DNA from: Sipunculus nudus | Taxonomy: Eukaryota; Annelida; Sipuncula; Golfingiida; Sipunculidae | Direction: 5' to 3' | Length of the DNA: 64,000 nt | Assembly: GCA_026874595.1 (NCBI GenBank) | Contig: CM049306.1 | Coordinates: forward strand, 94,045,642 to 94,109,641 | Shown: in pieces, positions 52,634 through 63,075 of the stretch | Layout of the letters: the number at the start of each line of letters is the position of its first letter | How positions within the stretch are numbered: the first letter of the stretch is position 1 | The notes under the pieces: generated by a model | Database searches by the model: none | What the model saw: only the letters and a program-made list of their open reading frames with translations | Told to the model about the DNA's origin: nothing | Program-made: the position numbers and the translations under genes

Positions 52634-52894
52634 CTGGGATCATTGAAATATGAAATGGTGAGATCGGACTCTTGGTGAATATTTAAGCATTGTGGACGGG
52701 CTCATACCGTAAACTAAGTGAAACCAGGCACTTCAGGCAATGTTACTCATTAGTTATGCTTAAATGTTAACATCATTTCATTTGGTTTGGCAAAACACTG
52801 AATAATCATGAATAATGGTCTCCTGGTGGAAAAATCAAGATGAAGAATAGTTCGCTATCACTGAGCGTGCTTTCAACATCAAACGGAGTGAAAA

Positions 52895-53956
52895 CAAGTT
52901 ACATATTACCTACCGACTGGCCTTAACGAAAGGCCGTGATGTTACCAACATCAACTACGTCATTCATGAACAAACCTCACTGAAACTACCTGCTCTGTAC
53001 TACAGAAAATGAGGCCTTGATGTAACAAACAGCAGTAATACCATACACTCAGAAAAGAGAAGTCACTAGACATTACTGCACAGGAATTTACTTCCGAAAG
53101 CAAGGCCCTGATGTGACCAACATCATCAACAGTATACACTGGTGATGTTCAAGTCAATACATCTACCTGCTGATTGTAGCAGAAAATAATGTAACCAACA
53201 TTATCTACCTCTTATATCAAGAAGGAAGAGCTCTTTAGCCATATATAGTTACCTACACTTCATCAGCGTCATGAAGTTATAGATAATGGAAAGAGAATAA
53301 CGAGATATACATGCTGTGTACTGTAAGGCCTTGATTGAACCAACGTCATCTATGTCATACACTCAGAGAGAATAATCAAACGACATACACGTTGTAGAAT
53401 ACAGAATGTTTGGCCTTAATGTTACTGATACCATTAACATCATACACTCAGACGGAAAAAGAAAGGCCTTGATATAACCAACGTCATCTACGTCTTACAC
53501 TCAAACATAGAATAGCTCATAACACATACCTGCTGTGTCCTATAGAAAGTTAGGCCTCGATGTAACTAATATAATCAAAATCATAAACTCAGTGAGAGTA
53601 GCTCATACCTGTATAAGTAGAAGTACCACAGAAAGTATAGCATTGAGAAAATCGACATCATATACGTCATACAGACATAGAGAGAATACCACATAAGACG
53701 TACATGCTGTGTCCTACAGAAAGTAAGGCCTTGATGTAACTGATATCCTCAACGTCATACACTCACAGAAAAGCTGATAAGACATGCGTGCTGCGTTCTA
53801 CACAAAATAAGGCCTTGAGGAAATCGACATCATCAACGTCATGCACTCAGAGAGACAGAGACTAACTCATGAATAAGATTTACCGCCGAGTACTACAGAA
53901 AATAAGGCCTTGACATTCCAAACATACATTCAGGGAGAATAACTTGTAAGACATAC
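52895..53956 (-). repeat. Tandem array derived from the exon 1 3' end plus splice donor
   Basis: About 13 diverged copies of an ~85-90 bp unit lie immediately downstream of the exon 1 donor. Each unit aligns with the last ~58 nt of the exon (residues 128-145) followed by the donor and ~25 nt of intron. GGCC-core positions on the plus strand include about 52931, 53012, 53103, 53327, 53411, 53464, 53552, 53727, 53811 and 53907, with the real exon at 53980. Translated in the exon frame, copies read for example HDVDDVDFLKALFCVERS, YDVEDISYIKALLSVGHS and YTVDDVGHIRALLSEV. CAG|GTATGT-like donors persist in several copies; one has GC in place of GT, and one pair is fused by a deletion that removed a donor. 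Two copies contain in-frame stops. The unit boundary includes a pyrimidine-rich stretch ending in GAG. Confidence 0.85.
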
Positions 53957-54393
53957 CTGCTATGTACTACAGAAAGTAAGGCCTTGATATAACCAACATC
54001 ATCTACGTCATATACCCAGGGAGTTGAGCAGCACAGACCAGAGTTCCATGACCGGCTCTCTCTCTTCCTCTCGGGCCAGCCGTCTGTAACCCCCTCCCCT
54101 ACAACCAATAAGAACCCCTCCCGTTGACTGAGCTCCTTAAACCCTGTAGCTTCTAATATCCTGCCCTCGTTACCCCCACTGCCGTGCAGCAGCAAGACGA
54201 CAGGGGTGGGGGTGCGGTGACGGTACCCCGGCGGGGCGTGGACACTGAAGCGTCTCCTCTGGTCTTTGAAACTGTACGACGGAGGTAAATGGTAGACCTG
54301 GCTCCCTGACTGAGCTGGTGAAGGGCAAGTCCCGAAAGACCCGCGGAGAAGCAGCAGTGTGAGTAAATCCACTAACGACACGCGGCCAATCAT
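53957..54393 (-). CDS. Secreted PHB-depolymerase-like esterase homologue, coding exon 1
   Basis: First coding exon, residues 1-145 plus two bases of codon 146. The ATG at 54393 is preceded in frame by a TGA five codons upstream, which fixes the start. Residues 1-22 form a signal peptide (a leucine-rich core, then small residues before C23). The hydrolase fold begins with strand VVLLLHG, and HGSGGN (70-75) is the oxyanion-side loop typical of the Esterase_PHB/LpqC family. WNSGLCC (116-122), with vicinal cysteines, and DVDDVGYIKALL (129-140) match the family blocks before the nucleophile elbow. The exon ends AG|GTATGT (last base 53957) in phase 2. It joins exon 2 without a frame break, restoring the family-typical order VVHS-R-YCTSPRDVFVAG. 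GC content is well above that of the flanks. Identification of the family is confident; the substrate is unknown. Confidence 0.88.
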
Positions 54394-54860
54394 CACTGTA
54401 ATAGTCAGTCACTGCGGAATGCAGCATCCAGCGAGTAAGGTAACTACATCCCGCTCAGGTAAGTGATAACATCCATAATAAAACCACGTCGATACGACCC
54501 TTACTACACACCAATGTATTCTATTCATCAATGGTAGCTGTTTTGTCGACGAGAATCCGGTAAACTCAGGATCACACCTAACTGGTCAGCCTGATAACGA
54601 CCATAAGATACCTGACTACTCAAGCGTGCCAGTGAAAGACGGTGTCTAACTTAAAGTCTGCCGAGTCTGGAATTATTGAGGTCGGAGAGAGTCACCGTCT
54701 GCCCGCGCCCGCATGGTTTATTTACGTTGTCCAACAAATAACCAATCAGACTTGTTCTGTGGAAGGACCTGCTACCTGTGTCCCGCCTGCCGAATGAATG
54801 ATGGCGCTATCCCGGCGAATGCTCAGCCTGGCTGATCCATTTACGGGGAAGTCGATTGAT
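54394..54860 (-). promoter_or_regulatory. 5' flank / 5' UTR region of the esterase homologue
   Basis: Sequence upstream of the ATG on the minus strand. An in-frame TGA lies just before the start. No clear TATA box is visible at a usual distance. A CCAAT motif occurs on the plus strand near 54741. The plus strand also carries a consensus splice donor CAG|GTAAGT at about 54455-54460, which would belong to an antisense or divergent transcript if used. The transcription start cannot be placed from sequence alone. Confidence 0.3.
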
Positions 54861-57800
54861 ATCTTTCAGTCTCACGTGCCAAATTGTTAAGAATGTTAAC
54901 ACTCTTTTGACTAGATTTGGCACAGACATGCATGCGGCGTTCCGACATGTCTACAGCTGGCGCTGCTGTATAAATGTTGCTGCATATGTTAAACAGCAAG
55001 TCAATTTAAGGACTTTAATTATCAGGATAGGTTTGTGTCAGTTATTTCTTGCCTTATATTCTCTCATAGAACTTGATGGTCTGATACAGTGTTGCCAGCT
55101 GAGAAGCAATCGCCCGCGAGGTAGAAAATAGAAATATTATTTTTACGCCTAAGGTCACAATAATTAAATATTGTAATTAGCTGTAACTAAGCAGGAAACA
55201 AATTTTCTTTGCTGAGCCAAAATATATTGTGGTTTGAACTATTTTATCATATGAAATTTATAGAATTGCTAATATATTCCATAAGATATTTTAACTCCAA
55301 ATATCTATTACTTAAACGTGTCATTATTTTAGGTTCATTATAGGTATTCATATTGTGTAATGTGGAGTAGCTTGTTTGTTTTTAATCGTTCAGTCAGTCG
55401 TTCCCGTTAATTTCAATCTGCTGATTAGTTCTCGTGGTGTTTCGATCTACATTGCTTTATCCTGCATAGCCTTGGCAGATTCGTATAAAAAATAACCTAA
55501 AAAGTGCACTGTTCGTATGTCGTTCCCGTACTGCAAGTTAAAAATACCAAACTGCTTGCAGTGATGGTGCCGATGTATTTGTGTGGCTACACGGCCTGGC
55601 GCTGTCATCTATGAGGGCAAGGGCGTCTACAGGAACATCAGGTATTATATGGCCGTTGTGTTGCTGCCATAAGAGCAGATTATCTACGGTTTGCGTGAGG
55701 TATCGGACATGTTATTTTTTTATTTTCAGACCGTTTGATCCAGCATACAGTCTGTACTGGCAGCGTACAAGAGTTCTTAAAGCAAGGCTAAACACGGCTT
55801 CGTCAGGTGGGCATTCACACTGGCTATTGTTCTTGCCAACACCGGTAACTCTGAAGGCACAGGTAACTAGTGGCGTAATAAGGTTCTCATTGGATTTAAG
55901 AAACCATTTTTTTTAAGTAGTCACAAAGCAAAAGTTCTTTTTGTGTCAATCTCTTGTATGCCTAGACAGACCTGTTAAGAAAGGAGAGACCCCCGACCGT
56001 TCATGTATAGGAGAACTAATACCTGAATTGTAAATTAACTGTACTCTGTTCACAAATTGTTACAAAAATGAAGTTAATGATAATTATTATATTTTCACCC
56101 AAAAAATGGCTGAAATTAATCAACGTCATCCATCACTGCTACCTTCCTCGAAATTCAGTGAACTATTAAATTCCGTTTCCATATCTTGCTTAGTTTATCT
56201 AGTAATGATTTTAATGGAAGGGCCAGTGTTTTTATTACAGTTAATGGTCCCTTGCATCCTTAAATAATTAAGGCTGTACAGAAAACTTCTCCAACCTTTA
56301 ATTTAGCGGTAAAACTGCCCCACCGTCCGTGTCAGATGCTGAATGTACGAGGCCAGAGACTACACCGCGAGTTGACTTTATGTCAGTCAGGATCACTTGG
56401 GTCAGATATATGTGCATGCATGCAAGAGCTTAATTCATGTAATTTTGTCGTTGGGACGAAAATAAATAATTGATACTGCTGGTAGCCGAGAGGTCTCTGG
56501 CATTTGTTCCTTACCTTTACTCTTTATATTACAGTGGTATTATTTATTATTATATAGTTTAAAGGGCATGTGCCTAATCTAATCACAGGAAAGCACGTGG
56601 GAGATTTATTTTTTAAAATTAAAAATAAAATATTTAAAATATTGTTAAAAAATATTTAAAATGTCTTTAAATTTACCTTCCTTCATGCAAATTGTTCCAT
56701 CATTACTCGGGTTTGTTAATTCTATTAATTATTAATTCCACAAAATTGCTTATTTTACAATAATATGTTCATGTATATGCCTTGCAATATACTGGTTTAA
56801 AGAATTTTTTAAAAATAAGTTTTAAAAATAAATGAAAAACATGATTTAATATTTGACTGTTCAGTAAATGTCAGTCATAACGCTGCTTTCCTAGTTTTTA
56901 CATGACGGATCTTTGTTGATAATATCATCGACTCGGTAGGCGACCCATTAACGCATGAAAAATAATATGATTAAATTAGTAACGTCATTTGGACGCCAAA
57001 TAATTCTCCATTTGATGATTGATTGAATACATAATTCTGAAAGCAGAGTATTGATTATGTCATCCAGAAATACCACAAAAAGGGACTGTACATTAAAATA
57101 TTTATCACTGACGGACAAAGGGACCGGGCTGTGTATTGGTGGCTGCCAGCTGATACATGCTGGTTAATGTGTGGGCTAAACAAATAATGAACAGGGACCA
57201 AAGGCTAAATTTAAACATACCCAGGCACCCGCTGCCTATACAATGAACTATAACATTAAGAGTTAATTGACCACACAGAAATGTCGAATATCATTATAAC
57301 CTTATCATACCCTCGTTGCGAAGTATTATGTTTTCCTGCTGATTCGTTTGTCTGTTAGCCGTTTTATAAAAAAAAATAACGGATTTTATAAGACTTTATA
57401 AGTCAGGTTGATAACCAATAAAAATGTGGAGGTAATCTTGATCCATCGGCCGGGTGCCAGGGTCATTCACTGGTATAGTGGCCGTCCATTTTCTAGAGCC
57501 TTCCGGAATCCAAACCTGAAGTCATGTGAATCTTGACACACATTTTCTCCGAGACTGCTTATTTACCACGCATAGGACAAACCCGGCGGAAGTATACATC
57601 TGGTACCGGACCACTTTTTGTCAGGTTGGTTATGCATCAGTGCGGGGGTTGGTTCATAATTATATACGAGAGATATATATCATATATCATTACTGGGCCG
57701 ATATTATAGAACTGTACTTTCTTCTTTTGAACGTTCCCCGCTCAATAAACATAAAGGGGGTCACGTGACTGAACAAGCATTGATGAGAGAACATGACAGG

Positions 57801-58325
57801 CAGTATGATGAAAAACAAGGTTGGTATCTCTGTGTGAATATGATTTGATGATACCGAAATATTTTCAACAAGAATCGACCGGCGAAGACCAAAAATTGAA
57901 AGTACCATGCAATCTGTCAGGAAGAATTACTATTCCTCGTAAAGGTACCTGCGCAAAGTAATGTAATAAGCTATGTAAACTTCCTGCACACAATAGTCAA
58001 GTAGAGAAAATAACGTCACACTCAGTGTAATAAACAGGCCTACCGTATGTCCAGACGATACCTTTGTGGCACCTGAGGCGCCAGGGCTCAAAACATAACA
58101 CGATCAATAACATGTTTACAATAACAAAGTTACAATGAAAATGAAAGCCGCTATATACGGATAAAATAAATCTCCGTGTATCTGCCAAATACTTTGGCTA
58201 CAGCAGGGTTCCGATCACATTTTAATAAAAAAAGAACATTGTTTCTTTAGACAAATATTATGACATAAAAATAGTTTATAAATAAAAGTGTATAAAAAAG
58301 CTGTATGTAGTAGCATGACTTAACT
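54861..58325. other. No gene seen upstream of the esterase homologue
   Basis: Short ORFs up to 111 codons without recognisable motifs. No inverted-repeat element identified. Confidence 0.4.
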
Positions 58326-58769
58326 TTAACAGGAACCAGCACTGCTAGAGTCAAGATGGACAGGGACCATACTAGGGTATCTATGGCTAGTGAGGAATCA
58401 TTCGATCCTGATACCTTTGTATGCAGATATTATACACGGTTTGGTTTTCCAGAAGAATCGCTCAAGATTCGTGTGAGCGTTAATGAGTATGGACATCGTG
58501 ACTGCTGGGCTGCAGTAAGGCGTGAACTCCACTATTGAGCAGCAACGTCAGGTTAATTGGCTTGAGCTGTTTGTGAGGTTTAGTATGTCTTCACGATGCG
58601 TTACAAGGACACTACAAGACAGGTCTGGAGTCCAAACGTGCCGTGCACCGACAAAGCAACCAGTAAATTCCCGAATATGTGTCAACCTGCTTTTCTAATG
58701 AAAACGCTCTCTCACTGTGGGTATTATTATCATCAATTCCATCATCATTATCATAAAAACCTTTTTTTA

Positions 58770-59800
58770 ATTAACAATACATTGTAATTCAAACATTCAA
58801 GACAATACATTTCTACCACTAATTACATACTCAAACAAAAACAAAACATATATTCACTACACAACACAAATGCACAGCAAACGAGAACACATATTTTCCT
58901 TAATCTTTGTACATAGTAACAAACGAATTTGCTACTTTATTTAATCTTTTGTATTGTATGTTATGATTTTTCCAACATTATGGTTTTAATATTGATTTTA
59001 ATAATGAAAATATGTAAAAAAGTTAATCAACTATAGTATCCCAAAGGGATAACCTTTCATTTATATTTCCATCATTCACTCCACATTCCAATTTTATTTT
59101 TGGTAAATCAGGTATTTTTTAAACTATCTATATTCAATTAACTTATCCCCGGTATTATATAAATAAAATATTTCGCATGTAAAAGGACTTTCTTCTCTTT
59201 CTTTCTATTTCTTTCTGGTACTCCAAGAATAACATTTTTTTCTGTTATTAAATCTTCTGATATTCTGCATAAATCACCGACTGCCCTCCAAAATATTTTA
59301 TCAACTGAACAATGAAAGAAGAAATTATCTATATTTTCATCAGCTGTATGGCAGTATCGGCAGTATGGATCATTACTTAAACCACATTTACAGGGTTTTT
59401 GATTTAGAAAGAGATACCCATGAATTATTTCATATTGAAACTCATTTATCCTTCTGTTTTTACACAATTCAGGTCCAATATCATATAATATTTGCCAATC
59501 ATTATCCATTATACTTTATTTTAGGTTATATTTTATTTTTCTATACATAAAAGTTTTCCAACATTAATCCGTCTCACCATATACTCATATATCTGATTTG
59601 AAACAGTACATTCAACCATTTTCGCCCCTTCTTTGTATTACATATATAAACAAGGCTGTTCTTCTATATGCACATCACCCTTATAATTACCTTTATCAAC
59701 CTGGTTTATTATTGTTCAATATATATCAGATAATCAACATTTTTATAATAATCTTTATCATCATCCTATGTATGACCTGGCTGATAATACTTTAATATTT
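58770..59800 (-). pseudogene. 5'-truncated, decayed non-LTR retrotransposon (LINE) 3' end
   Basis: The core ORF at 59138-59509 (minus) reads NDWQILYDIG...FQYEIIHGYL, then KPCKCGLSNDPYCRYCHTAD, ENIDNFFFHCSVDKIFWRAV and LLHAKYFIYI. The C..C-H/C cluster followed by E.I.NFFFHC....FW is the zf-RVT-type domain C-terminal to the reverse transcriptase in L1/Tx1-like and related LINEs. The AKYFIY block is also typical of this tail. Frameshifts and stops interrupt it on both sides. The 3' side ends in a TGATGATGG-type simple tail near 58725-58760. The reverse transcriptase core is absent, so it is inactive. Confidence 0.7.
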
Positions 59801-59966
59801 CTAATAAATGTATTGGTGCTACTAACTGTTACCTATTCATAATACTGTCCTTGTTTACCCGTAATCGGAATGAAATCGTGACATTTAATTTGATCACGTC
59901 ACAGGAATAATATAAGCTCACCCATATAAAGAGAGCTAAGGGCCTCATTTACTTGTACGTTATATA

Positions 59967-59975
59967 CCATATATA

Positions 59976-60019
<44 letters not shown>
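59967..60019. repeat. (TA)n microsatellite, left of the perfect inverted repeat
   Basis: TA dinucleotides run directly into the sequence TAGTCAATGAACAC that starts the foldback at 60019. Confidence 0.9.
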
Positions 60020-60022
<3 letters not shown>

Positions 60023-60197
60023 AATGAACACAAAAAGAAGAGAGACATCAACGCCAACATTTCAAACAATCATATTATTTGGATAACATGTACAGATTGT
60101 TGCTAAATTTTCAGCTACCTGAAAAATTTAGCTGAAAATTTAGCAACAATCTGTACATGTTATCCAAATAATATGATTATTTTTGTGTTCATTGACT
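60019..60197. repeat. Perfect inverted repeat between two TA microsatellites
   Basis: Arms 60068-60116 and 60130-60178 are perfect 49-bp complements with a 13-nt loop. An outer pair, AGTCAATGAACACAAAAA at 60019-60036 and its complement at 60180-60197, is also perfect. A 31-nt insert is present on the left side only. There is no coding content. Confidence 0.85.
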
Positions 60198-60229
60198 GTC
60201 TTAAGCCAGCACCCGGAGAATCCAGAAAT

Positions 60230-60231
<2 letters not shown>

Positions 60232-60296
<65 letters not shown>
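60232..60296. repeat. (TA)n microsatellite, right of the perfect inverted repeat
   Basis: About 65 bp of TA, following TCCAGAAATGTTT. Confidence 0.9.
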
Positions 60297-60299
<3 letters not shown>

Positions 60300-60426
60300 A
60301 CACCCACTGAAGGTTAACAGTTTTTACAAAGTGGCAGGCCAAGTCTAGCAGACATTCTGAAATATATAACAATAACTGAAGGGCAGTCCGTAGACTGACT
60401 TTGCATACTTAAAGGCATAAGACAAG

Positions 60427-61270
60427 TGTTACGGAACCTAATATCAACAGATCACGTATGCGTGATGAACACAAATTTTGTCAAGGAGATAAAAAAAATC
60501 AGATTCTGTAACACTAGGAAGCGTGAAATGTCTAGGGGTATGAATAAAGAAGTCAGTGTTTTTTTTTTGTTAACAAATAACTATAATTTATTCTTAAAAC
60601 AACCCTAGCATTACAATACACTAAATCAATACAATTACACAGTATAACAGCGGTATAACAACAAATCAATACAATCACACAGTAAAATAAACAAAGTGCA
60701 CAGTACCTGGATACCACCACTGTAACAACGATAAGTCTTTTAAAATGTATAAGCCGGCAAACACTTCACACGAATTCTCTCGGAGAATAACAGTCCAATG
60801 TAAAGCTATTGTAACAATCCAGAAAGTCAACTTGAGGCAGGTAGCATTAAATTGTATAGAGATAGTAATAGTAGAATCCCTGAAATTACTGGATAATCGG
60901 ATAGGTCTCACTGACATACACACGTCTGTGTCCGCTGGAATATTCTCTCACCTCTCTGCCGGCTCTAAAACAAGGCCTCTTTATATAACTTTTCACCTCA
61001 AGCCGAGAATTTTCCATTTCTCGAACCATCTAAAGAATCTAACACGTTCAAAGAACATACTAGAAAAAACGAACGCCGTGTCTCAACATATTAGGGTTCA
61101 CACGTAGCTCGCCCAGGCTCGGCCAGGCGAGAAAGCCCAAAGCTAGCATGACAACAAGAGTTCAACCAGTACGGATTAAACTGAGAGTGCAACACGCAGC
61201 CAGACGCCGGCGCTACATCACGAGTTACGCCCTTGTCACACAATAAAAAGGGCACACCAGATAGACCAAC
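60427..61270 (-). mobile_element. Second, diverged copy of the LTR
   Basis: It matches 35116-36024 from its TGTTACGGAACCTAATATC end through the polyadenylation motif (60587-60592), the TCCGCTGGAATATT block, the TATA-like TTATATAA (about 60980-60988) and the CACACAATAAAA block near 61236-61248. The far end has diverged, and no target duplication could be found. It has the same minus-strand orientation as the first copy. The two are 24 kb apart with no gag-pol between them, so they are separate insertions. Confidence 0.65.
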
Positions 61271-61556
61271 TGTACTCACACGCACCTACGCACATGTATG
61301 TATGTGCTCATGAAATAAAAATATGCATTATTAGCCCAACCTTTTGTGCACAATACACAATCATTTGTGATAAAAATAAATTGTCAAATATAACCATGGC
61401 GGAGTCTCAGATCTAAAAATGCGTCACTGTTAAAGGGAACGAATGTATAAACAAAACCATATTTACTAAAGAAAGTGACAGATCTTGCAACATACTACTT
61501 TAACTACATATACTAACATTGTTGTTGTGGGATAAAAACACAAACGCACACACCCG

Positions 61557-61558
<2 letters not shown>

Positions 61559-61650
<92 letters not shown>
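61559..61650. repeat. (TA)n-(GA)n compound microsatellite
   Basis: TA from about 61561 to 61611, followed directly by GA to 61648. Confidence 0.9.
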
Positions 61651-61652
<2 letters not shown>

Positions 61653-62370
61653 GGGTAATTAATCAGGTGATTGGCATGAAATTATAGAGAGTGCTCACAA
61701 TCTTCTGCTTACTTGAAATCAATCTCTGTCTGTTTAATTAAGAGTAAGTGAAACCAAACGGACAGTTCATTTGAATATTGTAACTATTGTCCAGCAAAGG
61801 ACTTGATCTAGCACAGATTACTCTGTCTGCCGCGCACACAAGGACATTGACGAATGACCGATATAAAAATCGGGCTTCCCATCTGAGAAGATTTGCGTAT
61901 CAAAGCACGTTTAATACACCAGAGGATTTTCTGATATATGTGCACGGTGTGATACAAACACGTTTTTACGGAAGCTGTTCTGATATTCATAAAAGGTCAA
62001 TTAGACGCTGAAAACACCACCTCCGGGACGCTGACCCCCGGCCTCCTGTGTCTCCTGGGGCCTCGCTAAATTAAGCAGAACACGTGAACAATCAGTCACC
62101 CGAGTGGGTCCGCTCGGCTTATAATGGCCTCATATTTCTATAAAAAATATTGCCGCATAAAGTACATTATGTGTTCTACGGCAGATTATGAGAAAATGTG
62201 CTACACGAGAGCATGCACGGCTTTAAATATTAGAAGAGTTCTTCATTTTTTTCTTTCTTTTATTTGCCTTTGGTGTATTTTGCTGGGTACCTATAAGACT
62301 TACATTGGAATGCTGATTGGTAATACTGATTTCGACTGTACAAGCAAAGGTTTCAAAGGAATGTAAAGTT
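61651..62370. other. No gene seen
   Basis: ORFs of 74 and 80 codons on the plus strand are unrecognised. No repeat identified. Confidence 0.4.
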
Positions 62371-62379
62371 ATATATATA

Positions 62380-62426
<47 letters not shown>

Positions 62427-62458
62427 CAGAAAAGTCGGATCACTGCTGATGGAATCAT

Positions 62459-62534
<76 letters not shown>

Positions 62535-62535
62535 G

Positions 62536-62579
<44 letters not shown>
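62370..62579. repeat. (TA)n, (CT)n, (TA)n microsatellite cluster
   Basis: TA at about 62371-62425, CT at about 62461-62490 and TA at 62491-62578, separated by a 35-bp unique stretch. The overlapping ORFs on both strands are repeat translations. Confidence 0.9.
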
Positions 62580-62580
<1 letters not shown>

Positions 62581-62954
62581 CAAATTTTCATGGACTTGAT
62601 AAACTAATGATAAATCATTTTACTATAATGCCAAACTACATTCACTAGTTTAAGAATTCATCCTATCATATTAGCTAACTACATGTACTACAATATTGAA
62701 TACATTTGCCTAAAGACGAGTTTCCTTTATAATCCCCTGCAATATTTTATATATCCGTTGTCTCTATTTATTGGCTTTCTTTTTTAGTAATGATAGTTCA
62801 ACAGTCTGTTAGTAGAACTATACACTATATTAGGGTGAGGTTCATATTACGAAAAGAATGACACTTTACACTTAAGCTCTCTGTATCTCAGGTTTTATAC
62901 ACAGATATTTAAGAATAATCTGGAAGTCATAATCTGTCGTTAAGACATATGGTT

Positions 62955-63075
62955 CTGAGGTTTTATCCAGGTTTAACCGTTCTCCCTCTGAAACACCACC
63001 GGGATTCGAACCGGAAACTTTCACTCCGTTATCCAACTTATTATCCACTAGACTACGTCCTTCCCCTTTTCTCTC
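62955..63075 (-). repeat. tRNA-derived SINE head or tRNA pseudogene
   Basis: The minus strand contains an A-box match TAGTCTAGTGG followed about 35 nt later by a B-box match GGTTCGAATCC within a CCGG...CCGG T-arm. The putative acceptor strands (AAGGACG and TGGTGTT) do not pair well, so this is not a functional tRNA. It fits the RNA polymerase III promoter head of a SINE transcribed from the minus strand, with a body that would extend toward ~62830. Confidence 0.5.

Larger units (their letters stand above)
47347..53956 (-). other. 6.6 kb intron of the esterase homologue
   Basis: The intron runs from donor GTATGT (53956-53951) to acceptor ACACAG (47347). No coding exon is recognised inside. 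It holds, in transcript order, the exon-end-derived tandem array, a 446-bp hAT-like MITE, AT-rich DNA, a 30-bp minisatellite, a zone rich in ATGGCCGCCAT motifs and a TA microsatellite. Boundaries are supported by phase-compatible joining of two exons with conserved family motifs. Confidence 0.8.

Noticed and set aside
53893-53956. Extension of exon 1 through the donor to a stop in the first repeat unit
   Set aside because: Read-through would truncate the hydrolase before the nucleophile elbow, and splicing at 53957 gives a continuous family match.
52895-53956. Array units as mutually exclusive cassette exons
   Set aside because: The best acceptor-to-donor length is 58 nt, and the joined frame meets a stop; only donor use remains plausible.
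54170-54427. 85-codon minus-strand ORF overlapping esterase exon 1 in another frame
   Set aside because: The exon 1 frame carries the signal peptide and family motifs; this one has none.
58356-58538. 60-codon ORF with acceptor- and donor-like edges (FDPDTFVCRYYTRFGF)
   Set aside because: Could be an isolated exon, but no partner exon or family was recognised; too short to call.
62223-62607. Long ORFs on both strands rich in IYIYIY
   Set aside because: Translations of TA and CT microsatellites.
62955-63075. Functional tRNA gene
   Set aside because: Acceptor-stem strands do not pair, although the A and B boxes are good.
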